Source of the DNA: Adonisia turfae CCMR0081
Lineage (GTDB): Bacteria; Cyanobacteriota; Cyanobacteriia; Phormidesmidales; Phormidesmidaceae
Direction of reading: 5' to 3'
Length of the DNA: 51,700 nt
Assembly (NCBI RefSeq): GCF_011009555.1
Contig: NZ_QXHD01000003.1
Location: 493,268-544,967 of the forward strand
A program made the position numbers and the translations under genes. Positions 9,401 to 19,055 of the stretch are shown here, piece after piece (the first letter of the stretch is position 1; the number at the start of each line of letters is the position of its first letter). Below the pieces are notes generated by a model. It was not told where the DNA came from and did no database searches. It was given only the letters and a program-made list of their open reading frames with translations.

Positions 9401-9629
9401 TATTTTCCCACTGGTAATTGCAACAGGTGCGGGCGCGGGCAGCCGTCAGTCGTTGGGGACAGCGGTATTTGGCGGCATGTTTGTGGCAACCTTCTTGAGT
9501 TTGTTTGTTGTGCCGATTTTGTACATCGTGGTGAAGAGTTTAAGCGAACAGTTTAAGCCTCCGAAGGGTCCAAATGATGGTGAGCAAATGGCTGTATATG
9601 AGAGAAAAATGACGGGAACAGGCGTTTAA
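6459..9629 (+). CDS. RND efflux pump inner-membrane transporter (HAE1/AcrB family)
   Basis: A 1056-residue pump, the normal AcrB length. It starts MVNYFIKRPVFATVCAIIILL, the standard first membrane helix. Proton-relay acids D408 and D409 are in GMVVDDAIVVVED (helix 4) and the relay lysine K937 is in GLASKNSILIVEFA (helix 10). Two large periplasmic loops (about 30-340 and 560-870) form the porter and docking domains. It acts as a proton-driven trimer exporting hydrophobic compounds with the adaptor encoded just upstream. Tandem hairpins follow the stop. The exact drug or metabolite spectrum cannot be deduced. Confidence 0.95.
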   Translation: MVNYFIKRPVFATVCAIIILLIGAVSIPTLPIAQYPDISPTQVNVTATYIGADAETVEKAVTTVLEREINGVEGMRYISSNSSNSGISNIVVTFDASRDKDIAAVDVQNRVSLAEPQLPEEVRQTGVVVSKQNSNILLGMSLFSEDGTFDSVFLSNYADLYIVDALRRVPGVGDVVIFGERTYAMRLWLDPQRLARRELTADDVVQALQEQNIQVGAGQIGQPPSPEDQTFQIDLRAVSRLQEVSEFEELVIQTGENGALVKLKDVGRAELGAESYNTFLRFNGNESVGLGIFQLPGSNALQVAQGIRDVMAELADEFPQGMEYGVGFDTTEFVRQSLARVVWTLVQAVGLVVLVIYLFLQDWRTTLIPAITIPVALIGTFAIVKIFGFSINSLTLFGLTLATGMVVDDAIVVVEDIASKIQNRGMSPRLAAVEAMRELTGAVIATSLVLMAVFIPVAFFPGTTGALYRQFALTIAFAIALSTFNALTLTPTLAGLLLRQHTGSHGWLDIIFNPFNRLLDNIRAQYGGALQILNRFKVFVLAAFVASLVLTGWLYNSVPSAFLPDEDQGYFITLIQGPEGSSLNQTSKVMRQVEETILAQDGVRATFAVGGFSFNGNTANNGVVFTTLEPWEERPPGITSFSLIGQLFGEFSSITEARVFPVNPPSIQGLSSFSGFQFQLQDRRGNLTIDTLVQNMFGLLGAANQHPNLNAVFSTYAANSPLIEIDVDRDKAKALDVDIDEVFGTLQTYLGSRYVNDFTLQGRTYRVYVQADQQYRSAPDDINKLYVRSNNDVMIPMGSLVSLSETTGAQTINHYNLFRSIEINGAAAPGVSSGAAIDTMEEVAAQVLPASLGYEWTGSALEEIESGSQAPIIFGLGIIFVFLVLAAQYESYVDPVIILFAVPLAVFGALLAQSMRGLPNDVYCQIGLVMLIGLASKNSILIVEFANQLRDQGLPIVKASLEAAQSRMRPILMTAISTLSSIFPLVIATGAGAGSRQSLGTAVFGGMFVATFLSLFVVPILYIVVKSLSEQFKPPKGPNDGEQMAVYERKMTGTGV

Positions 9630-9647
9630 CCCACCCCGCTTACAGCT

Positions 9648-9698
9648 CCCTCCGAGGAGGGAAAATCTGCAGATAGACTTGACCTCTGCAGATTTTTT
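9648..9698 (+). terminator. Double hairpin terminator after the RND pump gene
   Basis: First CCCTCCGAGGAGGG (9648-9661), then AAAATCTGCAG (9662-9672) pairing with CTGCAGATTTT (9686-9696), running into eight T residues (9693-9700). The second hairpin is a textbook intrinsic terminator. Confidence 0.85.
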
Positions 9699-9787
9699 TT
9701 GGCTAAAATTCCGAATTTCTGTATCTAGTAACTGACTGGCTAAAACTAACAGGCTATATTAAGAGCGACTTACTCCATGCTCTATCA

Positions 9788-10882
9788 ATGCCTAAAATCC
9801 TGATGCTTGCGGCGAATCCGAATGATACTGCACGTTTACGGATAGGTGAAGAAGTTCGGGATATTAGTGAGGGACTGCAACGGGCTAGTCATCGTGATGA
9901 GTTTGAGATTGTGCAACGCTGGGCTGTACGTCCTCGTGATTTGCAGCGGGCGATGCTAGAAGAATCGCCGCAGATCGTTCATTTTTCTGGGCATGGTGCT
10001 GGCGATGCAGGCCTGTATTTTGAGGATGTGTCGGGTAATAGTCAGCTGGTGTCGGGAGCTGCTTTAGCAGGTTTGTTTCAGCTGATCGAGCAGAAATCGC
10101 CGATTAACTGTGTGCTACTAAATGGGTGTTACTCGCAGGCGCAGGCACAGGCAATTGTGGAGCATATACCCTATGTGATAGGCATGAGTGACGCTATGGG
10201 TGACCGTGCTGCGATTGAGTTTGCAGTAGGGTTTTATGATGCGCTGGGGGCTGGGGAGTCGGTGGACTTTGCGTTTGAGTCAGGCAAGGTGGCAATGGCG
10301 CTCAATAGTACGGGGGATGAGGATGTGCCAGTATTGTTGAAGGGGAATGTGAAAACCAAAACTCAGCCAGCGTCTCCACCAGCATCTCCACCCGTGACCA
10401 ATCCTGATCTAAATGAACCGCTAGGTGTATTTATTTCCTATTCCCATAAGGATGAGGGCCTTAAAGAAGAACTAGAGATTCACTTGTCGGCACTAACGCG
10501 ACAAAAGAAGATTAAGCCCTGGCAAGATCGGGCGATTGAAGCAGGAACAGAATGGGATGATGCGATCAAATCTGAATTAGAAGTTGCGCAGATTATTTTG
10601 TTGTTGGTGACACCTCGGTTTATGGCATCAAACTATATCCATGATATTGAACTGGCGCAGGCCATGGAACGTCACAAGGCTGGGACTGCGCGGGTGATTC
10701 CTATCATTTTGAAGCCGGTGGACTTTAAAGGAACACCATTTGAGAAGCTACAGGCGTTACCCAAAGATGCAAAGCCAGTGACTCGATGGGATGATCAGGA
10801 CGAAGCCTTTCTGGATGTAGTACAGGGAATTCGGCGTGTAGTAGAGTCATGGCATGCCATGACTCTACCTGAAACCCCTTAG
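9788..10882 (+). CDS. CHAT-domain/TIR-domain fusion protein
   Basis: A 364-residue, apparently soluble two-domain protein. Residues 1-185 form a CHAT-like caspase-family peptidase domain that starts KILMLAANPNDTARLRIGEE; the likely catalytic pair is H69 (HFSGHG) and C114 (LLNGCYS). A Pro/Ser-rich linker covers about 190-210. Residues 212-355 form a TIR domain: GVFISYSHKDE at the first strand and the putative NADase glutamate E288 in SNYIHDIELAQAMERH. The gene is monocistronic, with terminators before it and about 430 noncoding bases after it. CHAT and TIR modules both occur in bacterial immune or cell-death systems, so a role in regulated damage or signalling is plausible. Neither activity is shown and the trigger is unknown. 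Confidence 0.85.
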   Translation: MPKILMLAANPNDTARLRIGEEVRDISEGLQRASHRDEFEIVQRWAVRPRDLQRAMLEESPQIVHFSGHGAGDAGLYFEDVSGNSQLVSGAALAGLFQLIEQKSPINCVLLNGCYSQAQAQAIVEHIPYVIGMSDAMGDRAAIEFAVGFYDALGAGESVDFAFESGKVAMALNSTGDEDVPVLLKGNVKTKTQPASPPASPPVTNPDLNEPLGVFISYSHKDEGLKEELEIHLSALTRQKKIKPWQDRAIEAGTEWDDAIKSELEVAQIILLLVTPRFMASNYIHDIELAQAMERHKAGTARVIPIILKPVDFKGTPFEKLQALPKDAKPVTRWDDQDEAFLDVVQGIRRVVESWHAMTLPETP

Positions 10883-11313
10883 CACTCCATGGTAAACACC
10901 AGCAAAAATCTACCGAGCCATGTTGTTAACTTTAGCGACTATAGGACCAAAAACACAACACAAAAATCCGCTACTGCCTTATTGTGCCTTGATCTAAAAG
11001 ATTTCATCAAGTTTTTCTACTTGTAGATGTCCTGGCTTTAAATATTAAATTCACAATAATTATGTCTTTATATTAAGACGCTGTAGAACTTGTTACTACC
11101 GGGTTCTCAGATATAAATTCTGTTTTTATTCTTAATTTCAAAGCACAAGGATCAGCATCTCCAAACATGAAGCACGTGAAAAGCTCTATCTACCTTGGGT
11201 AAAGGTGGTGTGTTTTTGCACATCAAAACAGTCTTTTCATGCTTTATTTTTATGCTTTATGTTTTTCATTTTCAAAGACGGTTCAACTCAATACTAACCC
11301 AAGTTTTTAATCT
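10883..11313. other. Noncoding region between the CHAT-TIR and DUF4347 genes
   Basis: About 430 AT-rich bases with no credible reading frame. The hairpin TCTACTTGTAGA (11015-11026) is visible but too short and isolated to name. The promoter of the DUF4347 gene presumably lies in the T-rich stretch before 11314; no clear -35/-10 pair was assigned. Confidence 0.5.
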
Positions 11314-14304
11314 ATGCCACTACTAAATGTGCTGACCCACACTCGTATTGTTGATGTGGTCAACCCACGCGTATCGGTGGCCTGCCGCCGTGGAAAAACA
11401 TCTATTACTCCAAAGACTGTTATTTTTGATCCACACATTGATAACCTAAACTTACTGTTAGATGGTTTACAGGCCAATGTTCAAGCCTATGTGCTGACGA
11501 AAGAGCGTGATGGCATAGAGCAAATTACAACATTTCTACAGCAAAATCCAACCCACGATCTCACCCTAATTGGCCATGGCTTCCCTGGTGGCATGGGTCT
11601 TGGATCGGCCACACTAGAGCTACATAACTTAGACGATTATGCACAACAGTTAGAGCGGTGGTTTGCCTCGACTAACCAGGCTAAGCTTACCCTGATGGCC
11701 TGTAATGTTGCCCAGGACAATGTGGGTCAAGACTTTATCCAGCGCCTTACCGAGATCACGTCAGCTACAATTATTGCTAGCGCCAAAGTGCTCGGTAATG
11801 GTGAATGGTTACCTGTTGCTAACTCGTTGTTTACACCAGAAACACTACAGGGCTATCAAGGCACGCTGGCATGGACTCAGGTGGGATCTGGTGCCATTTC
11901 TCAAGATATTGCCAATGACTTTGATATTGAACTGGATAGTCAAGGTAGGCCCTACATCATTTTTCAGGATGGTGGCAACGACTTAAAACTTACGGTCAAG
12001 CAGTTTAATGGTGTCGACTGGGTAACTGTGGGAACACCAGGGTTTCCTGGCGGTAATGCAAGTTTTGCAGGGTTAGAGTTTGACTCTAACGATACGCCCT
12101 ATGTTGTCTTCAAAGATAGCGCTAACAGAAACCGGGCCTCTGTCATGAAGTTTGACGGGAATGACTGGGTCTATGTCGGCAGACCTGGGTTTTCTGCAGG
12201 TGGTTTGAAAGATATTAGCCTCACCTTTGATGGGGATAGGGCCTACATTGCTTACACCGATAGAAACCAGGATGGACGAGCCACTGTTCAAACGTTTAAC
12301 GGTACTACTTGGGTAAATGTTGGCCAGCCTGGATTTTCGAGTGGTGAAATTGAGGCCGCTGATCTGAATGTGGATGGTAATGGTGTTCCTTACATTGCGT
12401 ATCTTTCGGCCAGTGGCCGCACCAATAGGGTAACTGTACAACGGTTTATCAATGGGCAATGGAGCGTTGTTGGCACAGAGGCATTTTCGATTGGGGCAGA
12501 GTCCTACGCGCCCGACATCGAGTTTGATAACAACAATGTGCCCTATGTGGTTTATCGCGCCCGGGGCAATGGTGAAGGGAATAAAGCCATTGTAGAAAGG
12601 TTTAACGGCACTGATTGGGTGCAGGTTGGCAACAATAATGCCTCCACCGCAGGTGGATTTCACCCTGATATCGAGTTTGACAACAATAATGTTTTACATC
12701 TGGCCATTGTTGATCAAGCCAAGAAAGATAAGGTTTCGGTCAGAGTTCTAGAGAATGACACTTGGGTTTATCTGGGGGACAGTGGGTTTTCCATTGGACC
12801 AATGAACTTTCCTGATCTTGAATTTGATGTTAACAATATTCCCTATGTTCTCTATCGAGAGACTTTTGATGCTGAGGGAGCTATTGTTAAAGGTGCTGTT
12901 GTGAAACGGTTGGGAGAACCACCCGAGGTTGTTGATGAGATTGCGCCTGTACTAGAGAGCATTCGTCGCAAGGCTCCTACCGATGAAGTTGTTAGCGGCG
13001 ATACAGTGGTCTTTGAGGTCACATTTAGTGAGGCGGTGACTAACGTTGGCCTAGAAGATTTTGTGATTAATGGGGATCCAACAGCCACCATCGATTCCGT
13101 GACTGCCATAGACAGCACTCGCTATGAAATTTCTGTTACGGTTAATGCGAGTGCCCCACCTAACAATATCGTTGGCATTGACTTGGCTGGGAATCCAGAC
13201 ATTACGGATATTGTGGGCAATGGGTTAACTTTGCGCGAACCGACCATTGACGAGGTGTATACAATTACTGAGCCGGAACTCCCGGACCCTGTGGAGGAAG
13301 AAGAAGAGCCTGTGGTGCCGGAGCCGCCTGTGCCTGACCCCGAGGTACCAGTCACTAATCCAGACCCTGAAGAGCCTTCAGAAGAGCCGCCCACGGCTGG
13401 TCCTGACAATGGCAATGATGATTCTCCTCCATTGAACGGCTTACTCACGGTCTTGCCGTCCACCAACGGGGTGGAAGTGACGGAACTAGGTAATGACAAC
13501 ACTATTCGGTTAACGTTTCTCCAGGGGACGATAACTGAGGTTAAGGATGTTATGGTTTTTGGTGCTGGGACATCGCCTACGGACTTTGGAGAGCCCATTG
13601 GCCAGTTTTCGTTACTGAACTATAACGAGCTAGCCATGAATACGCTGCCTCTGTTTACGGTCGATAGCGATCGCATTGATCCCGGTGAACAACTCCAGTT
13701 TGCTATTCGAGATAATGGTCAGACTCTGTTTGCAACATCAAGCTCAGTGTCTGATTCTGAAGTACTACTAGACTTTAGCAATGGTGTCAGCTTGAGTGTT
13801 GAGTTGGCCACTGCAACTGTGAATACAAACCTGCTGGTTAACGATGCTCAGTCTATTGATTTAACTGCTCAATCCTCCGAACTTGCCATGAGCTTCTCGG
13901 TATATCGAGAGGCTGCAATGGATAATACGATTGATTTTTACACCACTGACTTTGCCAATGGTGGAATTATCGATACCTTCACAGGACAAACCTTGATGCC
14001 TGGAGATGTAGGGTATGAAGAGGCTGCGATCGCAAACCGATTAAACATCAACCTATCGGGTACTAACGGTCAGACAAATACCTTTGAAGCATCCCTCACT
14101 GGCGGTCTGCACCTGGGCATCTTTGTCATTATTGATGGCATAGACCCAACTGTGGACGAAGTCGTATTTAGTCACAGTGGTGCTAATACTGGCAATAACG
14201 ACCACATTAAACATCTGGGTGACAACGCCTTTGGCATCGAAGATCAAGCGGGTCTTGGTGATCGAGACTTTGATGATGTTGTTGTTCGATTTTCCACTAT
14301 CTAG
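11314..14304 (+). CDS. Large DUF4347/DUF4114 protein with beta-propeller-like repeats
   Basis: A 996-residue, acidic, Asn/Asp/Gly-rich protein. Residues about 35-185 match DUF4347 (VIFDPHIDNLNLLLDGL; TLIGHGFPGGMGLG; KLTLMACNVAQD). About six repeats of 50-57 residues follow to near 540, each with a W-V-x-V/L-G turn and an ...PDIEFDNNNVPYV-like strand, resembling a beta-propeller. Then come an Ig-like domain (about 555-650, VVFEVTFSEAVTNVGLEDFVING), a Pro/Glu-rich linker (about 660-705) and a C-terminal DUF4114 domain (about 900-994, ending DRDFDDVVVRFS). No classical signal peptide is seen. DUF4347 proteins in cyanobacteria are usually large and thought to be surface-associated or secreted; that location is inferred. 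Confidence 0.85.
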   Translation: MPLLNVLTHTRIVDVVNPRVSVACRRGKTSITPKTVIFDPHIDNLNLLLDGLQANVQAYVLTKERDGIEQITTFLQQNPTHDLTLIGHGFPGGMGLGSATLELHNLDDYAQQLERWFASTNQAKLTLMACNVAQDNVGQDFIQRLTEITSATIIASAKVLGNGEWLPVANSLFTPETLQGYQGTLAWTQVGSGAISQDIANDFDIELDSQGRPYIIFQDGGNDLKLTVKQFNGVDWVTVGTPGFPGGNASFAGLEFDSNDTPYVVFKDSANRNRASVMKFDGNDWVYVGRPGFSAGGLKDISLTFDGDRAYIAYTDRNQDGRATVQTFNGTTWVNVGQPGFSSGEIEAADLNVDGNGVPYIAYLSASGRTNRVTVQRFINGQWSVVGTEAFSIGAESYAPDIEFDNNNVPYVVYRARGNGEGNKAIVERFNGTDWVQVGNNNASTAGGFHPDIEFDNNNVLHLAIVDQAKKDKVSVRVLENDTWVYLGDSGFSIGPMNFPDLEFDVNNIPYVLYRETFDAEGAIVKGAVVKRLGEPPEVVDEIAPVLESIRRKAPTDEVVSGDTVVFEVTFSEAVTNVGLEDFVINGDPTATIDSVTAIDSTRYEISVTVNASAPPNNIVGIDLAGNPDITDIVGNGLTLREPTIDEVYTITEPELPDPVEEEEEPVVPEPPVPDPEVPVTNPDPEEPSEEPPTAGPDNGNDDSPPLNGLLTVLPSTNGVEVTELGNDNTIRLTFLQGTITEVKDVMVFGAGTSPTDFGEPIGQFSLLNYNELAMNTLPLFTVDSDRIDPGEQLQFAIRDNGQTLFATSSSVSDSEVLLDFSNGVSLSVELATATVNTNLLVNDAQSIDLTAQSSELAMSFSVYREAAMDNTIDFYTTDFANGGIIDTFTGQTLMPGDVGYEEAAIANRLNINLSGTNGQTNTFEASLTGGLHLGIFVIIDGIDPTVDEVVFSHSGANTGNNDHIKHLGDNAFGIEDQAGLGDRDFDDVVVRFSTI

Positions 14305-14346
14305 CTTTTCGCTAGGGCATGATTGATTGAACCCTAAACCATTCCC

Positions 14347-14384
14347 ATGAAAGGACCGGCTGGATATCCAACCGGTCCTTTCAT
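14347..14384 (+). terminator. Long palindromic terminator after the DUF4347 gene
   Basis: ATGAAAGGACCGG pairs with CCGGTCCTTTCAT, and the centre TGGATATCCA is itself palindromic, giving an almost perfect 38-base stem with one mismatched pair. It lies 43 bases after the stop. There is only a weak T-run, so it may work in both directions. Confidence 0.7.
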
Positions 14385-15010
14385 AGTTAAGATGCGCTGA
14401 AACTGTGAGATGGTTCAACGGGGAACCAGTGAACTACAATCTTTCAATATCAGCCCCCTGTAAAGAATTGCTTGCGCGTTCACGTCAAGAAACTTTCAGT
14501 GATTCTGCAAAAACCTCAGTATATCTTTATACTTAAAACTTCAAATGCTTATAGGGCAAGGCTTTAGGGCTTTGTAAAAAACTTGAAAAAACATCCGGGT
14601 AAACCCGTAGCTGTACGAAGAGTAGAACGGATAGAAAGTCTCATACGAGGTTGTATCACAAATAGCATTTATCAACCTTAGATAGTCAGCTTACCTGATT
14701 ATGTCCAATTAATCACCACCGGCTTAGTCAACTTCCTTGCCCCGGGAAGCCCGAGATCGCCAACCAACACTATCGAATTCGATAGCTGTTGTTGCCTGCT
14801 GGATATTTATCAAAAAAATTCTTTCTTTTGTTAATGCTGGCCCTGATTTGGGTAAGCAAACGCTAGTGCTACCTGCTAGAAAATAGTCTGTAATCATTTA
14901 ACTATCTCAGACTATTTTTCTCCTAGCATCAACACTTTTACGTATATTTCTAGCCTCTTTAACTTTCTATTGCCCGCAAATCTTTCTCCGTTCTTCTACA
15001 GCGCATTGTC
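14385..15010. other. Noncoding region with two strong inverted repeats
   Basis: About 625 bases without a credible gene. It contains a palindrome centred on CTATCGAATTCGATAG (14770-14785), extended by CAACA/TGTTG arms to 14766-14791, and an inverted repeat GCTAGAAAATAGTCTG (14875-14890) / CAGACTATTTTTCTCCTAGC (14908-14927) whose second arm contains five T residues. The second could terminate a short transcript or form part of the leader of the next gene. Confidence 0.5.
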
Positions 15011-15307
15011 ATGAAACAACAACGTTTTTGGCATACCAAACGCCGTTGCCATATGTACCTGCCCATTTCTAACTCCCCCGGCATGTTTATGTTTATGGGT
15101 AAACCCTGGACCCCTAAGGCGTTACAAGCTCTGGGCTTGGTACAGGAACCAAATGAACAAAAAGTCGAACATCAGCCCAAACTGGTCTTTGGCGATCCCG
15201 AACGATTTCAAGGTACCTTTTGCAAGACCCAAGGCAAAGGTTCTTCCCCGTCTTGGGGCGCTACCGGTGGTTCTGGCGGCAAAGTTGCACGATCACCTAA
15301 GAGTTAA
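15011..15307 (+). CDS. Small basic protein of unknown function
   Basis: A 98-residue frame starting MKQQRFWHTKRRCHMYLPIS. It is basic (many K, R, H), has a Met/Phe-rich patch (GMFMFMGKPW, residues 24-33), two cysteines (13 and 76) and a Gly/Ser-rich, lysine-ending tail (SPSWGATGGSGGKVARSPKS). No membrane segment or known domain is recognised. It has no overlapping competitor and is followed by a hairpin terminator at 15469, which supports a real transcription unit, but the upstream ribosome-binding site is weak. The function cannot be stated. Confidence 0.5.
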   Translation: MKQQRFWHTKRRCHMYLPISNSPGMFMFMGKPWTPKALQALGLVQEPNEQKVEHQPKLVFGDPERFQGTFCKTQGKGSSPSWGATGGSGGKVARSPKS

Positions 15308-15468
15308 GGGGACTGCACAAAAATAAAGACCCAGGTTGGGGCTATAGATGGGTGGATGAGTGATGGAATAATGGGGTGCTTATTTAATTTAAGTGCAAGC
15401 GCCTAAATGTTATCCAAATTGAAGCTTAGGGCTACCTGTATGATACAACAGCCATTCTGAATAAACGC

Positions 15469-15507
15469 ATACGGGAGATCGGAGAAAACGTCTATCTCCC
15501 GTATTTT
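15469..15507 (+). terminator. Hairpin terminator upstream of por
   Basis: ATACGGGAGAT (15469-15479) pairs perfectly with ATCTCCCGTAT (15494-15504) and is followed by TTTG. It probably closes the transcript of the small protein gene upstream and insulates por. Confidence 0.65.
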
Positions 15508-15681
15508 GTATCCTATGACCCAAAGTGCGATCTTCGAAGCCGTAACATTACTTAATATATCTCCATAAGCCCTAACCTAGCCCCATATTGCTTAAGGTTT
15601 ATTTCAGATAGCTATTAGCGCTCAACCGTATGAGATCCTAGGGTACTTAACGGATCAAAACCACTTTAGACTCGCTTTTAG

Positions 15682-16656
<975 letters not shown>

Positions 16657-16696
16657 GGATTGGTTCCCCTAAGGACAACCAGATCTAAGGTCATCC

Positions 16697-16790
16697 CCTC
16701 TCGGGAGAGGTGCTGGTTAGACGGGGTGGGTTTCGACCGATGGCGTAAGCGGTCAACCCACCCCGGAGCCCCTCCTTGGAGGGGAAGTTT
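16697..16790. repeat. Repeat cluster with cruciform and terminator-like hairpin after por
   Basis: Three adjacent inverted repeats: CCTCTCGGGAGAGG (16697-16710); a 44-base cruciform with arms CGGGGTGGGTT (16722-16732) and AACCCACCCCG (16755-16765) and inner arms GACCG/CGGTC; and CCCCTCC/GGAGGGG (16769-16784) followed by AAGTTTTT. The ACCCACCCCG piece plus a CCTCC..GGAGG hairpin recurs at 9629-9661, marking a dispersed element. The last hairpin can terminate por. The rest of the gap to 16991 shows nothing recognisable. Confidence 0.65.
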
Positions 16791-16991
16791 TTGGTAATTA
16801 GCAATAGGTATTGATAGCCCTGGCGTTTGACTTCTTTTTCAACCCCAAAAAATTCTCTTATCAGCAGCCGTTATTCAGGCAACTTCGCCATCACTCATCT
16901 ATAAACAGATCCCAAAAAATCGGCTTTAGCAGGTCTCACTCCTGTACTATGGCGTGCGAGTAACTCAACGCAGTTTCAGAACAGGATCTCT

Positions 16992-17873
16992 ATGGTGCAG
17001 GCAGATATTGGCATTATTGGCGGCAGCGGTCTCTATAAAATGGATGCCTTGACCGATGTCGAAGAGATGACAATCGATACCCCCTTTGGTGACCCCTCCG
17101 ATGCCTTTATTTACGGCAAATTAGACGGTACTCCCGTCGTTTTTTTGGCACGTCATGGTCGGGGCCATCGGCTGATGCCTACGGAGCTTCCCTTTCGGGC
17201 AAATATCTACGCGATGAAGAGTCTGGGGGTGAAGTATCTGGTATCGGCATCGGCGGTGGGCTCTCTAAAAGAAGAGGTGAAACCGGTGGATATGGTCATC
17301 CCGGATCAGTTTATTGACCGGACAAAAAATCGGGCGGCCACATTTTTTGGGGATGGCATCGTTGCCCACATCGCTTTTGGGGATCCGGTTTGCAAAAATC
17401 TGGCGACTATCCTAGGTGATGCTGTCGAAAGCCTAGACCTGGATGGGGTGACACTCCATCGAGGTGGCACCTATGTGTGTATGGAAGGACCTGCGTTTTC
17501 TACAAAGGCAGAGTCTAATCTGTATCGCAGCTGGGGGGCGACGGTGATTGGCATGACCAATTTAACAGAGGCAAAACTGGCGCGGGAGGCGGAAATTGCC
17601 TATGCCACCTTAGCCATGGCAACTGACTACGACTGTTGGCATCCCGATCATGACAATGTGACAGTGGAAATGGTGATCGGTAATTTACAAAAGAATGCTG
17701 TCAATGCCCAGCTTGTCATTCGTGATGTTGTGCGTCGGTTAACAGAGAATCCACCGTCGTCAGAAGCCCATGCCGCTCTGAAGTATGCTGTGATTACGCC
17801 GTTGGACATGGCACCTGCAACGACAAAAGATAAATTGAAGCTATTACTGGAGAAGTATCTGCCTACGGACTAA
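16992..17873 (+). CDS. mtnP: S-methyl-5'-thioadenosine phosphorylase
   Basis: A 293-residue purine phosphorylase family protein. Starts [19 protein letters not shown]; the GGSGLY motif and [29 protein letters not shown] (about 50-80) are typical MTA phosphorylase phosphate- and ribose-binding segments, and [18 protein letters not shown] (about 157-174) with [17 protein letters not shown] identify the MTAP rather than the PNP branch. It phosphorolyses methylthioadenosine from polyamine or SAM metabolism to adenine and methylthioribose-1-phosphate. It is a single gene, followed by a weak hairpin GCCTTAG/CTAAGGC (17880-17907). Confidence 0.94.
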   Translation: MVQADIGIIGGSGLYKMDALTDVEEMTIDTPFGDPSDAFIYGKLDGTPVVFLARHGRGHRLMPTELPFRANIYAMKSLGVKYLVSASAVGSLKEEVKPVDMVIPDQFIDRTKNRAATFFGDGIVAHIAFGDPVCKNLATILGDAVESLDLDGVTLHRGGTYVCMEGPAFSTKAESNLYRSWGATVIGMTNLTEAKLAREAEIAYATLAMATDYDCWHPDHDNVTVEMVIGNLQKNAVNAQLVIRDVVRRLTENPPSSEAHAALKYAVITPLDMAPATTKDKLKLLLEKYLPTD

Positions 17874-18009
17874 CGGTTAGCCTTAGCTATGATCTATGGT
17901 CTAAGGCATTAAGGGTGCTGGATCTGTGCTGGGCCAGTGTAACGTTCAAGCAAGGTTTACCAATTGGTTCAAGAATGCCTAAGATATGTAGACGCTTCTG
18001 GAATACATT

Positions 18010-18594
18010 ATGACCGGTGAACTTGGTTATTCTTTACCCCCAGCTGTCCGTCGGATTGCTAACAATTTTCGCCTCGTAGGCTGGGTTAGCTTCTGGGTGC
18101 AAATAGTGAGTGGTGTGATTGCCACGCTGTTATTTGTCACGTCTTTGTTGGGGCTACAGTCGGTCAGTAATCGCGGTGGTGCCGAGAATGCTGCCGCAGG
18201 CAGCGGTTTCTTTCTGGCTGCCGTCGGTTTAGCTGCGGTGTATGTAGGTGTGTTCTGGGCGTTTCAATACACACGCTTTGCCCATAGGCTCAAATCTAGC
18301 AACCCAGATTTAAGGCCGAAGCCTAAGAATGCGGCCAAGATGATTGCCACAGGTTTAATCATCAGTGTTTTAGGGATGTTTTGTGGTTTGCTGGGTGCTG
18401 GCGGTGTCGTGGGTGGCCTAATGCTAAAGGTGATTTCTCAGCCCCAGTCGAGCATTGCGGTGGCAAACCCCACCCTGGCTGTGGAACCGCTGGATGTGTT
18501 TTTAGTGCAAGCAACCATCAATACCTTGATTTCTCACTTTGCTGGCATTGTTGGCTCGCTATGGCTCTCTTGGAAAATTAACAAACAATCTTAG
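18010..18594 (+). CDS. DUF3611 family membrane protein
   Basis: A 194-residue protein with four hydrophobic segments at about 26-48, 66-88, 113-138 and 160-186, matching the cyanobacterial and plastid DUF3611 family (start LPPAVRRIANNFRLVGWVSFWVQ). The family has no established biochemical role. The soluble loop between helices 2 and 3 is basic (HRLKSSNPDLRPKPKNAAK). It stands alone, about 136 bases after mtnP. Confidence 0.8.
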   Translation: MTGELGYSLPPAVRRIANNFRLVGWVSFWVQIVSGVIATLLFVTSLLGLQSVSNRGGAENAAAGSGFFLAAVGLAAVYVGVFWAFQYTRFAHRLKSSNPDLRPKPKNAAKMIATGLIISVLGMFCGLLGAGGVVGGLMLKVISQPQSSIAVANPTLAVEPLDVFLVQATINTLISHFAGIVGSLWLSWKINKQS

Positions 18595-18805
18595 AACACC
18601 TAATTTTATAAGCAGTTCGGCTATCTGAACAACAACAATTCAGGAACAGCGAGTACAACTCTTGTGGCCCATTTGGGAAACGATAGGCATCTGCTCCATT
18701 GGTTTCATATCGACCGGTGTAGCATTTGGCACGTCTCAACCTTCCATTTACGGAGGCTTAGCTAGAGTAGATGAGATGACCCCGTGAGTTCCTGGAAGGT
18801 GCACT

Positions 18806-18970
18806 ATGGAAGAAAAAGCTGCTGTTACATGCGATCGCGTTTGGTTGCTGTACCTACAGGGGCGGCTCTCCCCAGCTCAGCTACTGGCATTGTGTAAGGT
18901 TGCCTCAGAAAACAGACTCTCCCCAGAAAACAACCAAAATAATGTGAGCCAGCAGTCGTCTGCTGCCTAG
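18806..18970 (+). CDS. Small 54-residue protein of unknown function
   Basis: A short frame missed by length cut-offs: ATG at 18806, TAG at 18968-18970, preceded by CTGGAAGG, a fair ribosome-binding site seven to nine bases before the start. The product begins MEEKAAVTCDRVWLLYLQGR, has a hydrophobic amphipathic core (LSPAQLLALCKVA) and ends in an Asn/Gln/Ser-rich tail. It occupies the otherwise empty 460-base gap between the DUF3611 gene and the RhtA-like exporter gene. No family is recognised. The rest of the gap holds nothing I can name. Confidence 0.4.
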   Translation: MEEKAAVTCDRVWLLYLQGRLSPAQLLALCKVASENRLSPENNQNNVSQQSSAA

Positions 18971-19055
18971 GCTGGCATCAAGCATAGAATAAGAGTCCGT
19001 CACCAGGCAGATATACGATTAACCCCACGGTTCATTACTCTTATTACGACAATTC

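Noticed and set aside
11012..11030. TTTTTCTACTTGTAGATG resembles the stem of a Cas12a (type V-A) repeat
   Set aside because: It occurs once, has only a two-base loop, and there is no cas12a or second copy nearby; chance hairpin.
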